The notes beneath the pieces are model-generated. The model worked only from the letters and a program-made list of their open reading frames with translations. It was not told where the DNA came from and searched no databases. A DNA stretch of 5,724 nt from Euryarchaeota archaeon UBA561 (GTDB lineage: Archaea > Thermoplasmatota > Poseidoniia > Poseidoniales > Poseidoniaceae), in the NCBI GenBank assembly GCA_002502295.1, contig DANX01000103.1, positions 1 to 5,724 of the forward strand. Reading direction: 5' to 3'. Positions 1 to 5,724 of this stretch are shown piece after piece; position 1 is the stretch's first letter; each line of letters begins with the position of its first letter. The position numbers were made by a program, and so were the translations under genes.

Positions 1-1
1 G

Positions 2-91
2 TGGGAGCCGGCGTTGTATGTCCTTGGACCAAATCCCATGGACCTCGTTGACCGGGCGCATGCCATCATCGATGCCATGAACACGGAGTGA
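2..91 (+). CDS. C-terminal end of an unidentified protein, 5' end outside window
   Basis: The frame beginning at base 2 is open from the left edge to a TGA at 89-91 and encodes the last 29 residues of a protein, beginning WEPALYVLGPNP and ending DAMNTE. The tail looks like a short hydrophobic strand (ALYVLG) followed by an amphipathic helix (DLVDRAHAIIDAM), the kind of ending found on many soluble alpha/beta enzymes. I do not recognise the family. It lies only 4 bp before the binding-protein gene, and its last codons contain that gene's ribosome binding site, so it is probably the preceding gene of the same operon. That makes it a candidate for a related function, but this is inference from position only. 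The alternative that this is untranslated leader is less likely, given the protein-like composition and the spacing. Confidence 0.6.
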   Translation, partial: WEPALYVLGPNPMDLVDRAHAIIDAMNTE

Positions 92-92
92 T
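85..92 (+). promoter_or_regulatory. Shine-Dalgarno site for the binding-protein gene, inside the upstream stop region
   Basis: GGAGTGAT resembles the GGAGGTGAT complement of the 16S rRNA 3' end and lies 7 bases (counted from GGAG) before the ATG at 96. It overlaps the last codons and stop of the preceding gene, which suggests translational coupling and supports the choice of start. Confidence 0.65.
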
Positions 93-95
93 TTC

Positions 96-1175
96 ATGAG
101 AAAAATTTTGTTTGTGCTGAGCCTGCTTTTGACCGCCCCACTCGCCGGATGTCTTGACTTTTCCTCGGAGGATGAACCGCCCGTCGTACGGATCTTGACC
201 TATGACATCACCGGTTTTTCGGATGAGATGCTTTCAACCTTCACCAATCAAACAGGTTTCGAAATAGAACTCGTGAAAGCCGATGATGCGGGAGGAATTT
301 TGGAACAACTTCTCCAAACCCAAGACGCACCTCAAGTCGACCTCGCCATTGGGTTGGACAACACCTATCTGCAAACGGCCCTTGACGCTGAATTGTTGCA
401 AGAGCACAGCACCGATGTCTCGGGCTTGTCCAGCGCAGCGCTTGAACCCTACAACGGCCCCTTTGCTGTTCCGTTTGACCGAGGGGACGTCTGCCTCAAT
501 TACGATGAAAGTCGCGTTGACGGAGAAAACCTGAGTGTCCCGACCAGCCTGTGGGACCTAACAGAACCTGAGTGGGATGGACTGGCCGCCTTCCCATCCC
601 CGCTCACATCCTCCCCAGGCAGAGCGTTCATGACTGCCACCGTTGACTACTTCGAAAACGACGACAACGGCACGACCGACGCCTTCGATTGGTGGGAGGC
701 CATGGCTGAAAACGGAGCCATCTTCACCTCCGGATGGACTGAGGCGTACGAAATCCACTACAGCGGTGGATACGGTGAATGGGTTGAGGGCCACATTGGT
801 GATGCGGCCATGACGGTGTCCTACTGCCATTCTCCGGGGGTGGAGGCATACTACAGCAGCAACTGGACAAAATCAACTTCGCTGACCCTCCCACGCGCAA
901 CGTTCCACCAGGTTGAGTACGCAGCCGTTGTGGCCGGTGCGAGTGAAATCGATGGAGCCAATGCGTTCCTGGCCTACCTGCTGTCAGAGGATGTCAACAG
1001 GAACATGCCAGAAAACAACCTCATGCAGTCGGTTCTCGTTGACGCAACATGGCCCGAAACCGATGGCTACGCCCACCATACCGATACACCAGAACTGAAC
1101 GCCGAAATCACGACTCAACGGATCGGCCAGGACATGGACGGATGGTTGAGCTCCTGGCAAGACGCCACGCAGTGA
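96..1175 (+). CDS. thiB: Thiamine-family ABC transporter substrate-binding lipoprotein (ThiB/TbpA-like)
   Basis: This is the extracytoplasmic receptor of an importer of thiamine or a related compound. Residues 1-19 form a lipoprotein signal (MRK, a hydrophobic run, then the lipobox LAGC), so C19 would be lipidated and the acidic segment 21-29 would act as a linker. The 359-residue body matches E. coli TbpA (327 residues) as I recall it, in order: TYD 35-37, GLDN 86-89, VPFD 125-128, TSSPG 171-175, GWTEAY 213-218, SYCHSPG 242-248 and the terminal WLSSW 350-354. Y36, S172, W214 and Y243 line up with known ligand contacts Y27, S161, W197 and Y215. The contacts Y221 and W280 appear to be V249 and L309, so the exact ligand is less certain. 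There is an insertion of about 10 residues near 219-234 relative to TbpA. The permease and ATPase genes follow directly. Other binding proteins of the iron/spermidine superfamily fit less well because they lack the GLDN and SYxxSP motifs. Confidence 0.8.
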   Translation: MRKILFVLSLLLTAPLAGCLDFSSEDEPPVVRILTYDITGFSDEMLSTFTNQTGFEIELVKADDAGGILEQLLQTQDAPQVDLAIGLDNTYLQTALDAELLQEHSTDVSGLSSAALEPYNGPFAVPFDRGDVCLNYDESRVDGENLSVPTSLWDLTEPEWDGLAAFPSPLTSSPGRAFMTATVDYFENDDNGTTDAFDWWEAMAENGAIFTSGWTEAYEIHYSGGYGEWVEGHIGDAAMTVSYCHSPGVEAYYSSNWTKSTSLTLPRATFHQVEYAAVVAGASEIDGANAFLAYLLSEDVNRNMPENNLMQSVLVDATWPETDGYAHHTDTPELNAEITTQRIGQDMDGWLSSWQDATQ

Positions 1176-1187
1176 GGCGTTCCCCCG

Positions 1188-2948
1188 ATGTTCCGTACCT
1201 TGAGCGAGCGACGCTCGGGTCTACACCCTGCCCAATGGGCCCTGCTGTTGGGCGTGATTGCACTCGGCGTCGTGCCCCTCACCTTGGCTGCTCTGCGACT
1301 TCAGGACGTGACCGAGACCAGCATGCTTGGAGCCCTACGGTTGTTCTTTGAGCAAAACGGTGCGCAAGAGGCTTTGCGGTTTTCAATGGTCGAAGCCGTG
1401 GCTTCAACCGTGCTGACGGTGGTCATCGGCTTACCGGTGGCATGGGCCATGGGGCGCTACCGCTGGAAACGAATACGGCTTCAACGAACCCTCCTCTACC
1501 TTCCATTTGTCACACCTCCCGTCGTTGCTGCCGTGGGTTTTCTTGCCATGTTTTCGGAAGGCGGGTGGGTCCACATGATCGGCCTTGACTTTCGAAGCGC
1601 ACAGACCAACATTACCAAACCGAGCGAATGGTACACGGAAGGGGTGCATTTCGGTCAGTTTTCAGCGCTCATTCTTGCGCATACCTGGTTCAACATATCC
1701 CTCATGATACGTTTTGTCGAGCCGGTGGTTGCCCAACTCGACCCGAGTTGGGAAGAGCAATTGCGACTGTTGCCGGGCGGACAAACCACCCTGAGGAGGT
1801 TTCGGACGTTGTGGGCGCCAATGCTCGGACCAGCGGTCGCTGTGGCTGCGACGTATACCTTCTTTTTCTCGTTCACCTCCTTCGCCCTCGTGCGATGGCT
1901 AACACCCGGTCGCCACACCCTTGAATCGCTCCTTGCCGACCTTGGTGGCTCGGCTGGTATTGAGGGCTATCGAACGGACACAAGCCTCGCCGTTCTATCC
2001 ATTGCCGCTGTTCAAATGGTGTTGATGCTCCTCATGCTGTGGGGTGCGGGACGGTTTGAACGAAAGCACAGTCATGTCCTTACCCTCAACGACGAGAACA
2101 GCAACCGAGCTCGGCGCGGTCCACCTCCTCTGCGATGGATCGTGGGCGTGGGAAGCGTCGTCGCACTGAGCATGACGCCGTATGTTTCGGTGATTCTTGC
2201 ATCCTTCCGCATGCGAGGCGATGCTGGTGAAGGGTTCAGATGGACGCTGGCGGGTTGGGAAAGTGCGATTGCCGGTGATCGTTCGACGATTTCTCTGGTG
2301 GAAGCCATCGGGAACTCCCTCACCTATGCGGGCATCACGGTTCTTGTTGCTCTCCCGCTTGGATACGGAGTGGCTTCCGCTCTCACGACGCTTCGCAAGC
2401 GAGGGCACCACAAAACAGCCGGTGTGCTTGATTCACTGTGCATGATCCCGCTCTCCGTTTCAGCCGTGGTTGTAGGTCTTGGCATCGTGGTTGGTATGTT
2501 GAGGTGGTACCCCGACCTCTTCAGATTCCCTTACCTCCCCGCCCTGCCACATATCATGCTTGTTCTTCCATTTGTCATCCGACTTCTCGTGCCGGCCATG
2601 GAGCGAATCGACGAAATCTATGCTCAACAAGCGCAACTGCTTCAGTTGTCGCCGTTTCGAACGTGGTGGCACAGCAAAGGTGCCTTCCTGTTACCGACCA
2701 TGACCATGGCGGCCTCTCTCTGCCTCGCGTTTTCTCTGGGAGAGTTTGGGGCAAGCTACCTCGTCGTCCGAGTGGGTTCGTGGGACACGCTCTCAATCTT
2801 GGTGGACACGGTGGCGGGTCGACCGAAATTTGATCCAGTGGTGATGCCGACGGCCATGGCTTTGGCTTCGATGTTGATGCTGATTACCTTCATCATTTTA
2901 GGACTCAACGAACGGTTGAGAACCCGAGGAGGTACCGATGATGTTTGA
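1188..2948 (+). CDS. thiP: Fused two-domain thiamine-type ABC transporter permease (ThiP-like)
   Basis: This is the membrane channel of the importer, with both permease halves in one 586-residue chain (E. coli ThiP is about 536). About 12 hydrophobic helices are visible, near residues 15-36, 67-90, 103-122, 157-175, 211-236, 267-287, 315-340, 373-398, 412-437, 450-470, 500-527 and 553-575. Each half carries an ATPase-coupling EAA-type loop, near 189-218 and 478-507; both are degenerate, and the second lacks the usual glycine. Recalled ThiP similarity includes LAHTWFN at 163-169 (LAHVFFN in E. coli), the FxSFTSFA stretch near 227-233, and FSLGEFG at 515-521 (LSIGDFG in E. coli). A charged cytoplasmic linker (289-312) separates the halves. 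The ATG follows the thiB stop by 12 bp with only a weak GAGG at 1174-1177, and the end overlaps thiQ. Fused FbpB-type iron permeases share this layout, so the thiamine assignment rests on the neighbours and the specific motifs. Confidence 0.83.
   Translation: MFRTLSERRSGLHPAQWALLLGVIALGVVPLTLAALRLQDVTETSMLGALRLFFEQNGAQEALRFSMVEAVASTVLTVVIGLPVAWAMGRYRWKRIRLQRTLLYLPFVTPPVVAAVGFLAMFSEGGWVHMIGLDFRSAQTNITKPSEWYTEGVHFGQFSALILAHTWFNISLMIRFVEPVVAQLDPSWEEQLRLLPGGQTTLRRFRTLWAPMLGPAVAVAATYTFFFSFTSFALVRWLTPGRHTLESLLADLGGSAGIEGYRTDTSLAVLSIAAVQMVLMLLMLWGAGRFERKHSHVLTLNDENSNRARRGPPPLRWIVGVGSVVALSMTPYVSVILASFRMRGDAGEGFRWTLAGWESAIAGDRSTISLVEAIGNSLTYAGITVLVALPLGYGVASALTTLRKRGHHKTAGVLDSLCMIPLSVSAVVVGLGIVVGMLRWYPDLFRFPYLPALPHIMLVLPFVIRLLVPAMERIDEIYAQQAQLLQLSPFRTWWHSKGAFLLPTMTMAASLCLAFSLGEFGASYLVVRVGSWDTLSILVDTVAGRPKFDPVVMPTAMALASMLMLITFIILGLNERLRTRGGTDDV
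2926..2933 (+). promoter_or_regulatory. Strong Shine-Dalgarno site for thiQ within the end of thiP
   Basis: GAGGAGGT is a near-perfect Shine-Dalgarno sequence, the strongest in the window. It lies 4 bases before the ATG at 2938 and 7 bases before the adjacent ATG at 2941, so the second ATG has the more usual spacing. It sits inside the thiP coding region, consistent with coupled translation of permease and ATPase. Confidence 0.75.
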
Positions 2949-3600
2949 GCTCGAAGGTGGGTCAAAGCGCTATGGTACGGTGAATCTCTTCACCAATCTC
3001 GACCTTCGCACGGAACAGGGTGAAATTGTTTCAATCTTAGGACCAAGCGGTTGCGGCAAGACAACCTTGCTCCGGACCATTTGTGGTTTGGAATCGCTTG
3101 ATGGTGGCAGGCGACGCCTAAACGGAACCCAACTCATGAACGGTGAAGTTCACCCAAACATCACCATGTTGTTTCAGCAACCCGTGCTCTATCCCCACCT
3201 TTCAGTGGCCCAAAACATTGGCTTGGGAGCACCACAAGGCCTCAAGAAGCAAGAAAAGCAAACCGCCGTGTTGGACGTCCTTGAAACCCTTGGTATGCCA
3301 GGTTTCGAAAACAGAGGCATCGCTCAGCTTTCAGGAGGTGAGGCTCAGCGTGTTGCGTTTGGACGAGCTCTTCTGCAATGCCCGGAACTCATTCTTTTGG
3401 ACGAACCGTTTGCATCCGTTGACGTGAAGCGACGTTTGGAATTGACCACCATGACTCGAACCCACCTCAAAAGTCGAAACATCGCTGCCCTTCACGTAAC
3501 CCATGATGTTGAGGAAGCCAAACTGCTCTCCGACCGCATGATTCATTGGACCGACCTCGTAACCACGGACAGAGAGGACGGTAAAGATGACGAAGAATGA
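2938..3600 (+). CDS. thiQ: Thiamine-type ABC transporter ATP-binding protein (ThiQ-like)
   Basis: This cytoplasmic ATPase energises the importer. All the ABC landmarks are present in 220 residues: A-loop Y12, Walker A GPSGCGKTT (35-43), Q-loop at MLFQQ (77-81), signature LSGGEAQRVA (131-140), Walker B LILLDEP (151-157, catalytic E156), D-loop SVD (160-162, where ALD is commoner) and H-loop H189. The segment LSVAQNIGLG (88-97) followed by GLK closely resembles E. coli ThiQ as I recall it (LTVAQNIGLG, then GLK), which is better evidence for ThiQ than generic ABC motifs. The length fits ThiQ (about 230) and there is no C-terminal regulatory domain of the kind found in MalK or PotA ATPases. The gene starts inside thiP, with tandem ATG codons at 2938 and 2941; the second may be the true start. 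The acidic C-terminus (residues 211-220, DREDGKDDEE) overlaps the next gene by 14 bp. Confidence 0.88.
   Translation: MMFELEGGSKRYGTVNLFTNLDLRTEQGEIVSILGPSGCGKTTLLRTICGLESLDGGRRRLNGTQLMNGEVHPNITMLFQQPVLYPHLSVAQNIGLGAPQGLKKQEKQTAVLDVLETLGMPGFENRGIAQLSGGEAQRVAFGRALLQCPELILLDEPFASVDVKRRLELTTMTRTHLKSRNIAALHVTHDVEEAKLLSDRMIHWTDLVTTDREDGKDDEE
3574..3578 (+). promoter_or_regulatory. Shine-Dalgarno-like site for the PAP2 gene within thiQ
   Basis: GAGGA lies 8 bases before the ATG at 3587, inside the thiQ coding region. It supports that start and suggests that ribosomes translating thiQ also feed the next gene. Confidence 0.5.
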
Positions 3601-4273
3601 CTGGCCTGTTATCGACCGTTGGTGGGCGCAAAGAAACGAGTGGTCCCGCGTCAAGTATGCAGGTTTTTTGTTGTCGCTGTTCTTGGTCTTGGGTGCGCTT
3701 CCATACGGCCTCATCAATCGATTTTCGGCTTGGCGAGGCGTCAGCACGCTCAAGGTCGAAATACCGTTGGATTGGGACCTACCCTTCGTCGCATGGATGG
3801 TAATTCCCTACTACTCGTATTACCTCTATTTTCCGATTGCAGCATGGATTGGCGCTTCAGAAAAACATCGCCAGCACGGTTTGCTTTTCTTCCAGCGGCT
3901 CATCGCTGCTGCATGGATTGCCTTCGCCCTGTTTCTCATCTTCCCGGTGGAAATTGAACTTCGCTCCCAGGCCTATGGTGCAGAGGGGTTGTTCGGCCTC
4001 ATGATGACGGCGTTGCATGAAGCGGATACACCGTACAACGCATGGCCATCCATCCATGTCTTGTTGAGCATCTTGGTGGTGTTCTTTGTTCGATTTGTCG
4101 GTAAAGAAAACGGCACGTGGTCAATGCCGCTAGCCATCATGGTTTGGACCTCATGCCTTCTGCTGATCGCCTCAACGGCCCTCATCAAACAGCATTACGT
4201 GTTTGACGGAATCTCTGGCACCATCATTGCCTTGTTGCTCTGGTACAAGTGGATAAGGCCCGGGCTCAGCTAA
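3587..4273 (+). CDS. PAP2-family integral membrane phosphatase/phosphotransferase
   Basis: This 228-residue protein has about six hydrophobic helices (near 25-43, 66-89, 103-120, 156-172, 181-198, 206-222). It carries two active-site signatures of the PAP2 superfamily: NAWPSIH at 151-157 (the PSxH motif, H157) and KQHYVFD at 201-207 (the HxxxD pair, H203 and D207). In this superfamily the first histidine stabilises leaving-group chemistry and the second attacks the phosphate, usually on the outer membrane face. The classical first motif (KxxxxxxRP) is not evident, which fits the subgroup containing inositol-phosphoceramide synthase-like enzymes (PAP2_3 type) rather than PgpB-type lipid phosphatases. 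The substrate cannot be read from the sequence; a lipid phosphate or phosphoryl-headgroup transfer is the default expectation. The start overlaps thiQ by 14 bp in another frame, so it is very likely co-translated with the importer. A role in removing phosphate from imported thiamine phosphates is possible but speculative. Confidence 0.78.
   Translation: MTKNDWPVIDRWWAQRNEWSRVKYAGFLLSLFLVLGALPYGLINRFSAWRGVSTLKVEIPLDWDLPFVAWMVIPYYSYYLYFPIAAWIGASEKHRQHGLLFFQRLIAAAWIAFALFLIFPVEIELRSQAYGAEGLFGLMMTALHEADTPYNAWPSIHVLLSILVVFFVRFVGKENGTWSMPLAIMVWTSCLLLIASTALIKQHYVFDGISGTIIALLLWYKWIRPGLS
4266..4273. other. Convergent 3' overlap of the PAP2 and thioredoxin-CcdA genes
   Basis: The plus-strand stop TAA (4271-4273) and the minus-strand stop (TGA, read from 4268 to 4266) lie within 8 bp, so the two coding regions overlap tail to tail. 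No intergenic space exists for a terminator, and I see no hairpin with a T-run at the junction. Each transcript must therefore end inside the opposite gene. Confidence 0.85.
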
Positions 4274-5724
4274 AGAAGGCGTTGACCGTTTCAGGACTGG
4301 TCAAGTACACGGTGAGGCCAACACCGGCCATGATCATCATCCACGAGCCAATCATCTTGATGTGGCCGGTCGCCCGTCGGAGGAAATTGATCATCACTTG
4401 ACGGCCCATGCCCACGAGCATGGTAACAGCAACCATGAGAATCAAGAGACCAACCATTAACCCGGCGATGCCGAAACCGATGGCAGAGGTCCCGAGGGTG
4501 CTCAAGAACACAACAAACGGAAGCACGGCAGCGGCGGTGCAATCGATGGAGGCCGCAGCGTAGCCGATGCCGTAGAGGTACATGTTGCGTCGAGGTGTGA
4601 ACGTCTCGTCCGCTTCCGTGGTGCTGTATTTGTCAACGAGGTTTTGCACGAAGCCCATCAAGTGCGAGGTGATACCAAGCAACATCATCGAACCGAGGAC
4701 GACCAACAAGAGAGCGATGAAGATGGCGATGTAGTGAATAATGCCGGATTTGGCGAAGGCTTCACCCATCAACAAAGCAACGATGCCAATGAGACCAAAA
4801 AACGTCCACATGCCAAGGCCTGACAACACACCAATGTTGAATGAACTGGGCATGCGCGTCTTGAGCTTCCCTTGCTCAATGAGCTCGTCTTCACGAGCCC
4901 CTAAGGAAAGGTAGTAGGAGATGAAACCGGGCAGAACCGGGAACGCACACGGTGAGAAATACACCAAGATGGACAAGATGAGGCCCAGTGCGAAGACGGC
5001 GGTGAAGGAAGTCTGTGGCTCTTCCCAACCGATGCGGTTGTCAAACGTCTCGGAGATGTCCTCTGTGAGGGCTGTCTTGAGCACACCGTCAAACTTCTTC
5101 CATCCATCAGCAGGGGTTCCAGTGGCTTGTTGGGCAATGATGTAGCCCTCTTCATCGAAAATGAGGACCACCGGAATTTGACCGGCCCCACCCGTAGTGA
5201 ACAGACGAACAGGGTCGGTGGTTGAGCCGTCTTCAAGCACCGCCGCCTCGGTTGAACCGAAACCGGTCGGGTAGAGAGGGACGGTGTATTCCCCACCGCT
5301 TTCATTGAGGTACTCCACCGATTCAATGTCCCAAGCACCGTAGGCGAAAATTTTGAGAGACTTGTTGTTGGCCCGAGCAGTGGCTTGCCATTCATCCATC
5401 TCTTCTTCGATGTGTTCCTGGACGAGATGGCAATTGCTGCAATCCCTGGCCATCAGATCAAGAATGATGATGCTACCTCGGTGTTCATTGAGGTGAAACC
5501 ATCCCGTTTCGTTCACAAGCCCTGCTTCAACGTCGGAGCGGTTCAGCGATTCAAAGACGATGTCGGGGATAGGAGCGGGTTCCGCATCGGACTGAAACAA
5601 CTCATCCATGCTGTCAAACATCGAAAGCGCTGCGAACGAGATGGCACCGAACATGACAACGGCAATGGCGAAGGCTTGCCAGGTGTCTTTTTGCTTGAAG
5701 ACACCCCAATCGGCTTGGTCAAGC
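4266..5724 (-). CDS. Membrane-anchored thioredoxin-like domain fused to CcdA/DsbD-type electron-transfer domain, N-terminus outside window
   Basis: This protein probably moves electrons from cytoplasmic thioredoxin across the membrane to an extracytoplasmic thiol domain. Residues are numbered from the ATG at 5654. A thioredoxin-like fold spans about 28-200, with the redox pair C72-S-N-C75 (codons at 5439-5441 and 5430-5432) and the expected cis-proline region (GQIPVV, P161). A CcdA/DsbD-type domain follows (about 214-452), with six hydrophobic helices and one cysteine in each three-helix half: C236 (SPCAFPVLPG) and C372 (SIDCTAAAVLP), the pair that relays electrons in this family. The frame has no stop or alternative start between 5655 and the right edge and encodes LDQADWGVFKQKDTWQAFAIAVV. 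This supplies a charged stretch and the first half of the N-terminal helix, and no Shine-Dalgarno site precedes 5654, so the true start probably lies beyond the window. Likely targets are cytochrome c maturation proteins or other exported thiol proteins. Thioredoxin-first order is opposite to the C-terminal thioredoxin domain of DsbD. Confidence 0.83.
   Translation of the reverse strand, partial: LDQADWGVFKQKDTWQAFAIAVVMFGAISFAALSMFDSMDELFQSDAEPAPIPDIVFESLNRSDVEAGLVNETGWFHLNEHRGSIIILDLMARDCSNCHLVQEHIEEEMDEWQATARANNKSLKIFAYGAWDIESVEYLNESGGEYTVPLYPTGFGSTEAAVLEDGSTTDPVRLFTTGGAGQIPVVLIFDEEGYIIAQQATGTPADGWKKFDGVLKTALTEDISETFDNRIGWEEPQTSFTAVFALGLILSILVYFSPCAFPVLPGFISYYLSLGAREDELIEQGKLKTRMPSSFNIGVLSGLGMWTFFGLIGIVALLMGEAFAKSGIIHYIAIFIALLLVVLGSMMLLGITSHLMGFVQNLVDKYSTTEADETFTPRRNMYLYGIGYAAASIDCTAAAVLPFVVFLSTLGTSAIGFGIAGLMVGLLILMVAVTMLVGMGRQVMINFLRRATGHIKMIGSWMMIMAGVGLTVYLTSPETVNAFFS

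Noticed and set aside
1..95. TPP riboswitch or other leader upstream of thiB
   Set aside because: Only 4 bp separate thiB from the preceding coding frame, and I see none of the conserved riboswitch core motifs such as CTGAGA in this stretch. Any riboswitch would have to lie outside the window.
1995..2411. Open reading frame of 138 codons on the minus strand inside thiP
   Set aside because: It is antisense to a well-supported membrane protein, has low-complexity basic and serine-rich composition, and shows no recognisable motif; it is a shadow frame.
96..3600. Iron(III) or spermidine/putrescine importer as the identity of the ABC cluster
   Set aside because: The fused permease layout is shared with iron systems, but the binding protein carries TbpA-specific segments (GLDN, GWTEAY, SYxxSPG) and the ATPase has the ThiQ-like LSVAQNIGLG segment and lacks a C-terminal regulatory domain.
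3331..3753. Antisense open reading frame of 140 codons spanning the thiQ-PAP2 junction
   Set aside because: It opposes the intact Walker B and signature coding region of thiQ and the start of the PAP2 gene, has no start signal and no recognisable protein features.
4255..4285. Bidirectional terminator at the convergent gene junction
   Set aside because: There is no stem followed by a T-run on either strand; the only GC-rich palindrome (around GGCCCGGGC) is short and inside the PAP2 coding region.
4901..5395. Open reading frame of 164 codons on the minus strand within the thioredoxin-CcdA gene
   Set aside because: It is a different frame of the same strand as the real gene, with composition typical of an out-of-frame translation (rich in S, P, R) and no domain.

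Overview
The window is packed with coding sequence and looks like free-living prokaryote DNA of moderate GC. It holds an uninterrupted plus-strand gene cluster (about 1-4273) that meets one minus-strand gene (4266 to the right edge) in an 8-bp tail-to-tail overlap. The longest plausible non-coding gap is 12 bp, and I see no RNA gene, mobile element, CRISPR array or repeat. The source is probably a marine planktonic archaeon of the Marine Group II / Poseidoniales type. The hints are the small overlapping genes, acidic secreted domains, Shine-Dalgarno sites resembling GGAGGTGAT, and a membrane-anchored thioredoxin fused to a CcdA domain. None of these is conclusive, and a bacterium cannot be excluded without a search.

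Plus strand: (i) the last 29 codons of an unidentified protein (2-91); (ii) a lipoprotein binding protein of the ThiB/TbpA thiamine family (96-1175); (iii) a fused two-domain permease of the ThiP type (1188-2948); (iv) a ThiQ-type ATPase (2938-3600), overlapping thiP by 11 bp; (v) a six-helix PAP2-type membrane phosphatase/phosphotransferase (3587-4273), overlapping thiQ by 14 bp. The spacings (4-bp gap, 12-bp gap, 11-bp overlap, 14-bp overlap) and the Shine-Dalgarno sites inside upstream genes suggest one transcript with translational coupling. ThiB would capture thiamine or a related compound outside the membrane, ThiP would form the channel and ThiQ would power import. The PAP2 enzyme is the unusual fourth member.

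Minus strand: an anchored extracytoplasmic thioredoxin-like domain (CxxC) followed by a six-helix CcdA/DsbD-type electron-transfer domain (4266 to beyond 5724). It probably carries reducing power across the membrane. Its reading frame stays open to the window edge, and its first membrane helix starts upstream of the first in-window ATG, so the gene is probably truncated by the window.

The main points of interest are the coupling of a PAP2 enzyme to a thiBPQ importer, a thiamine-binding pocket in which two aromatic contacts appear replaced, and the reversed thioredoxin-CcdA domain order. Nothing here is clearly a wholly new system.
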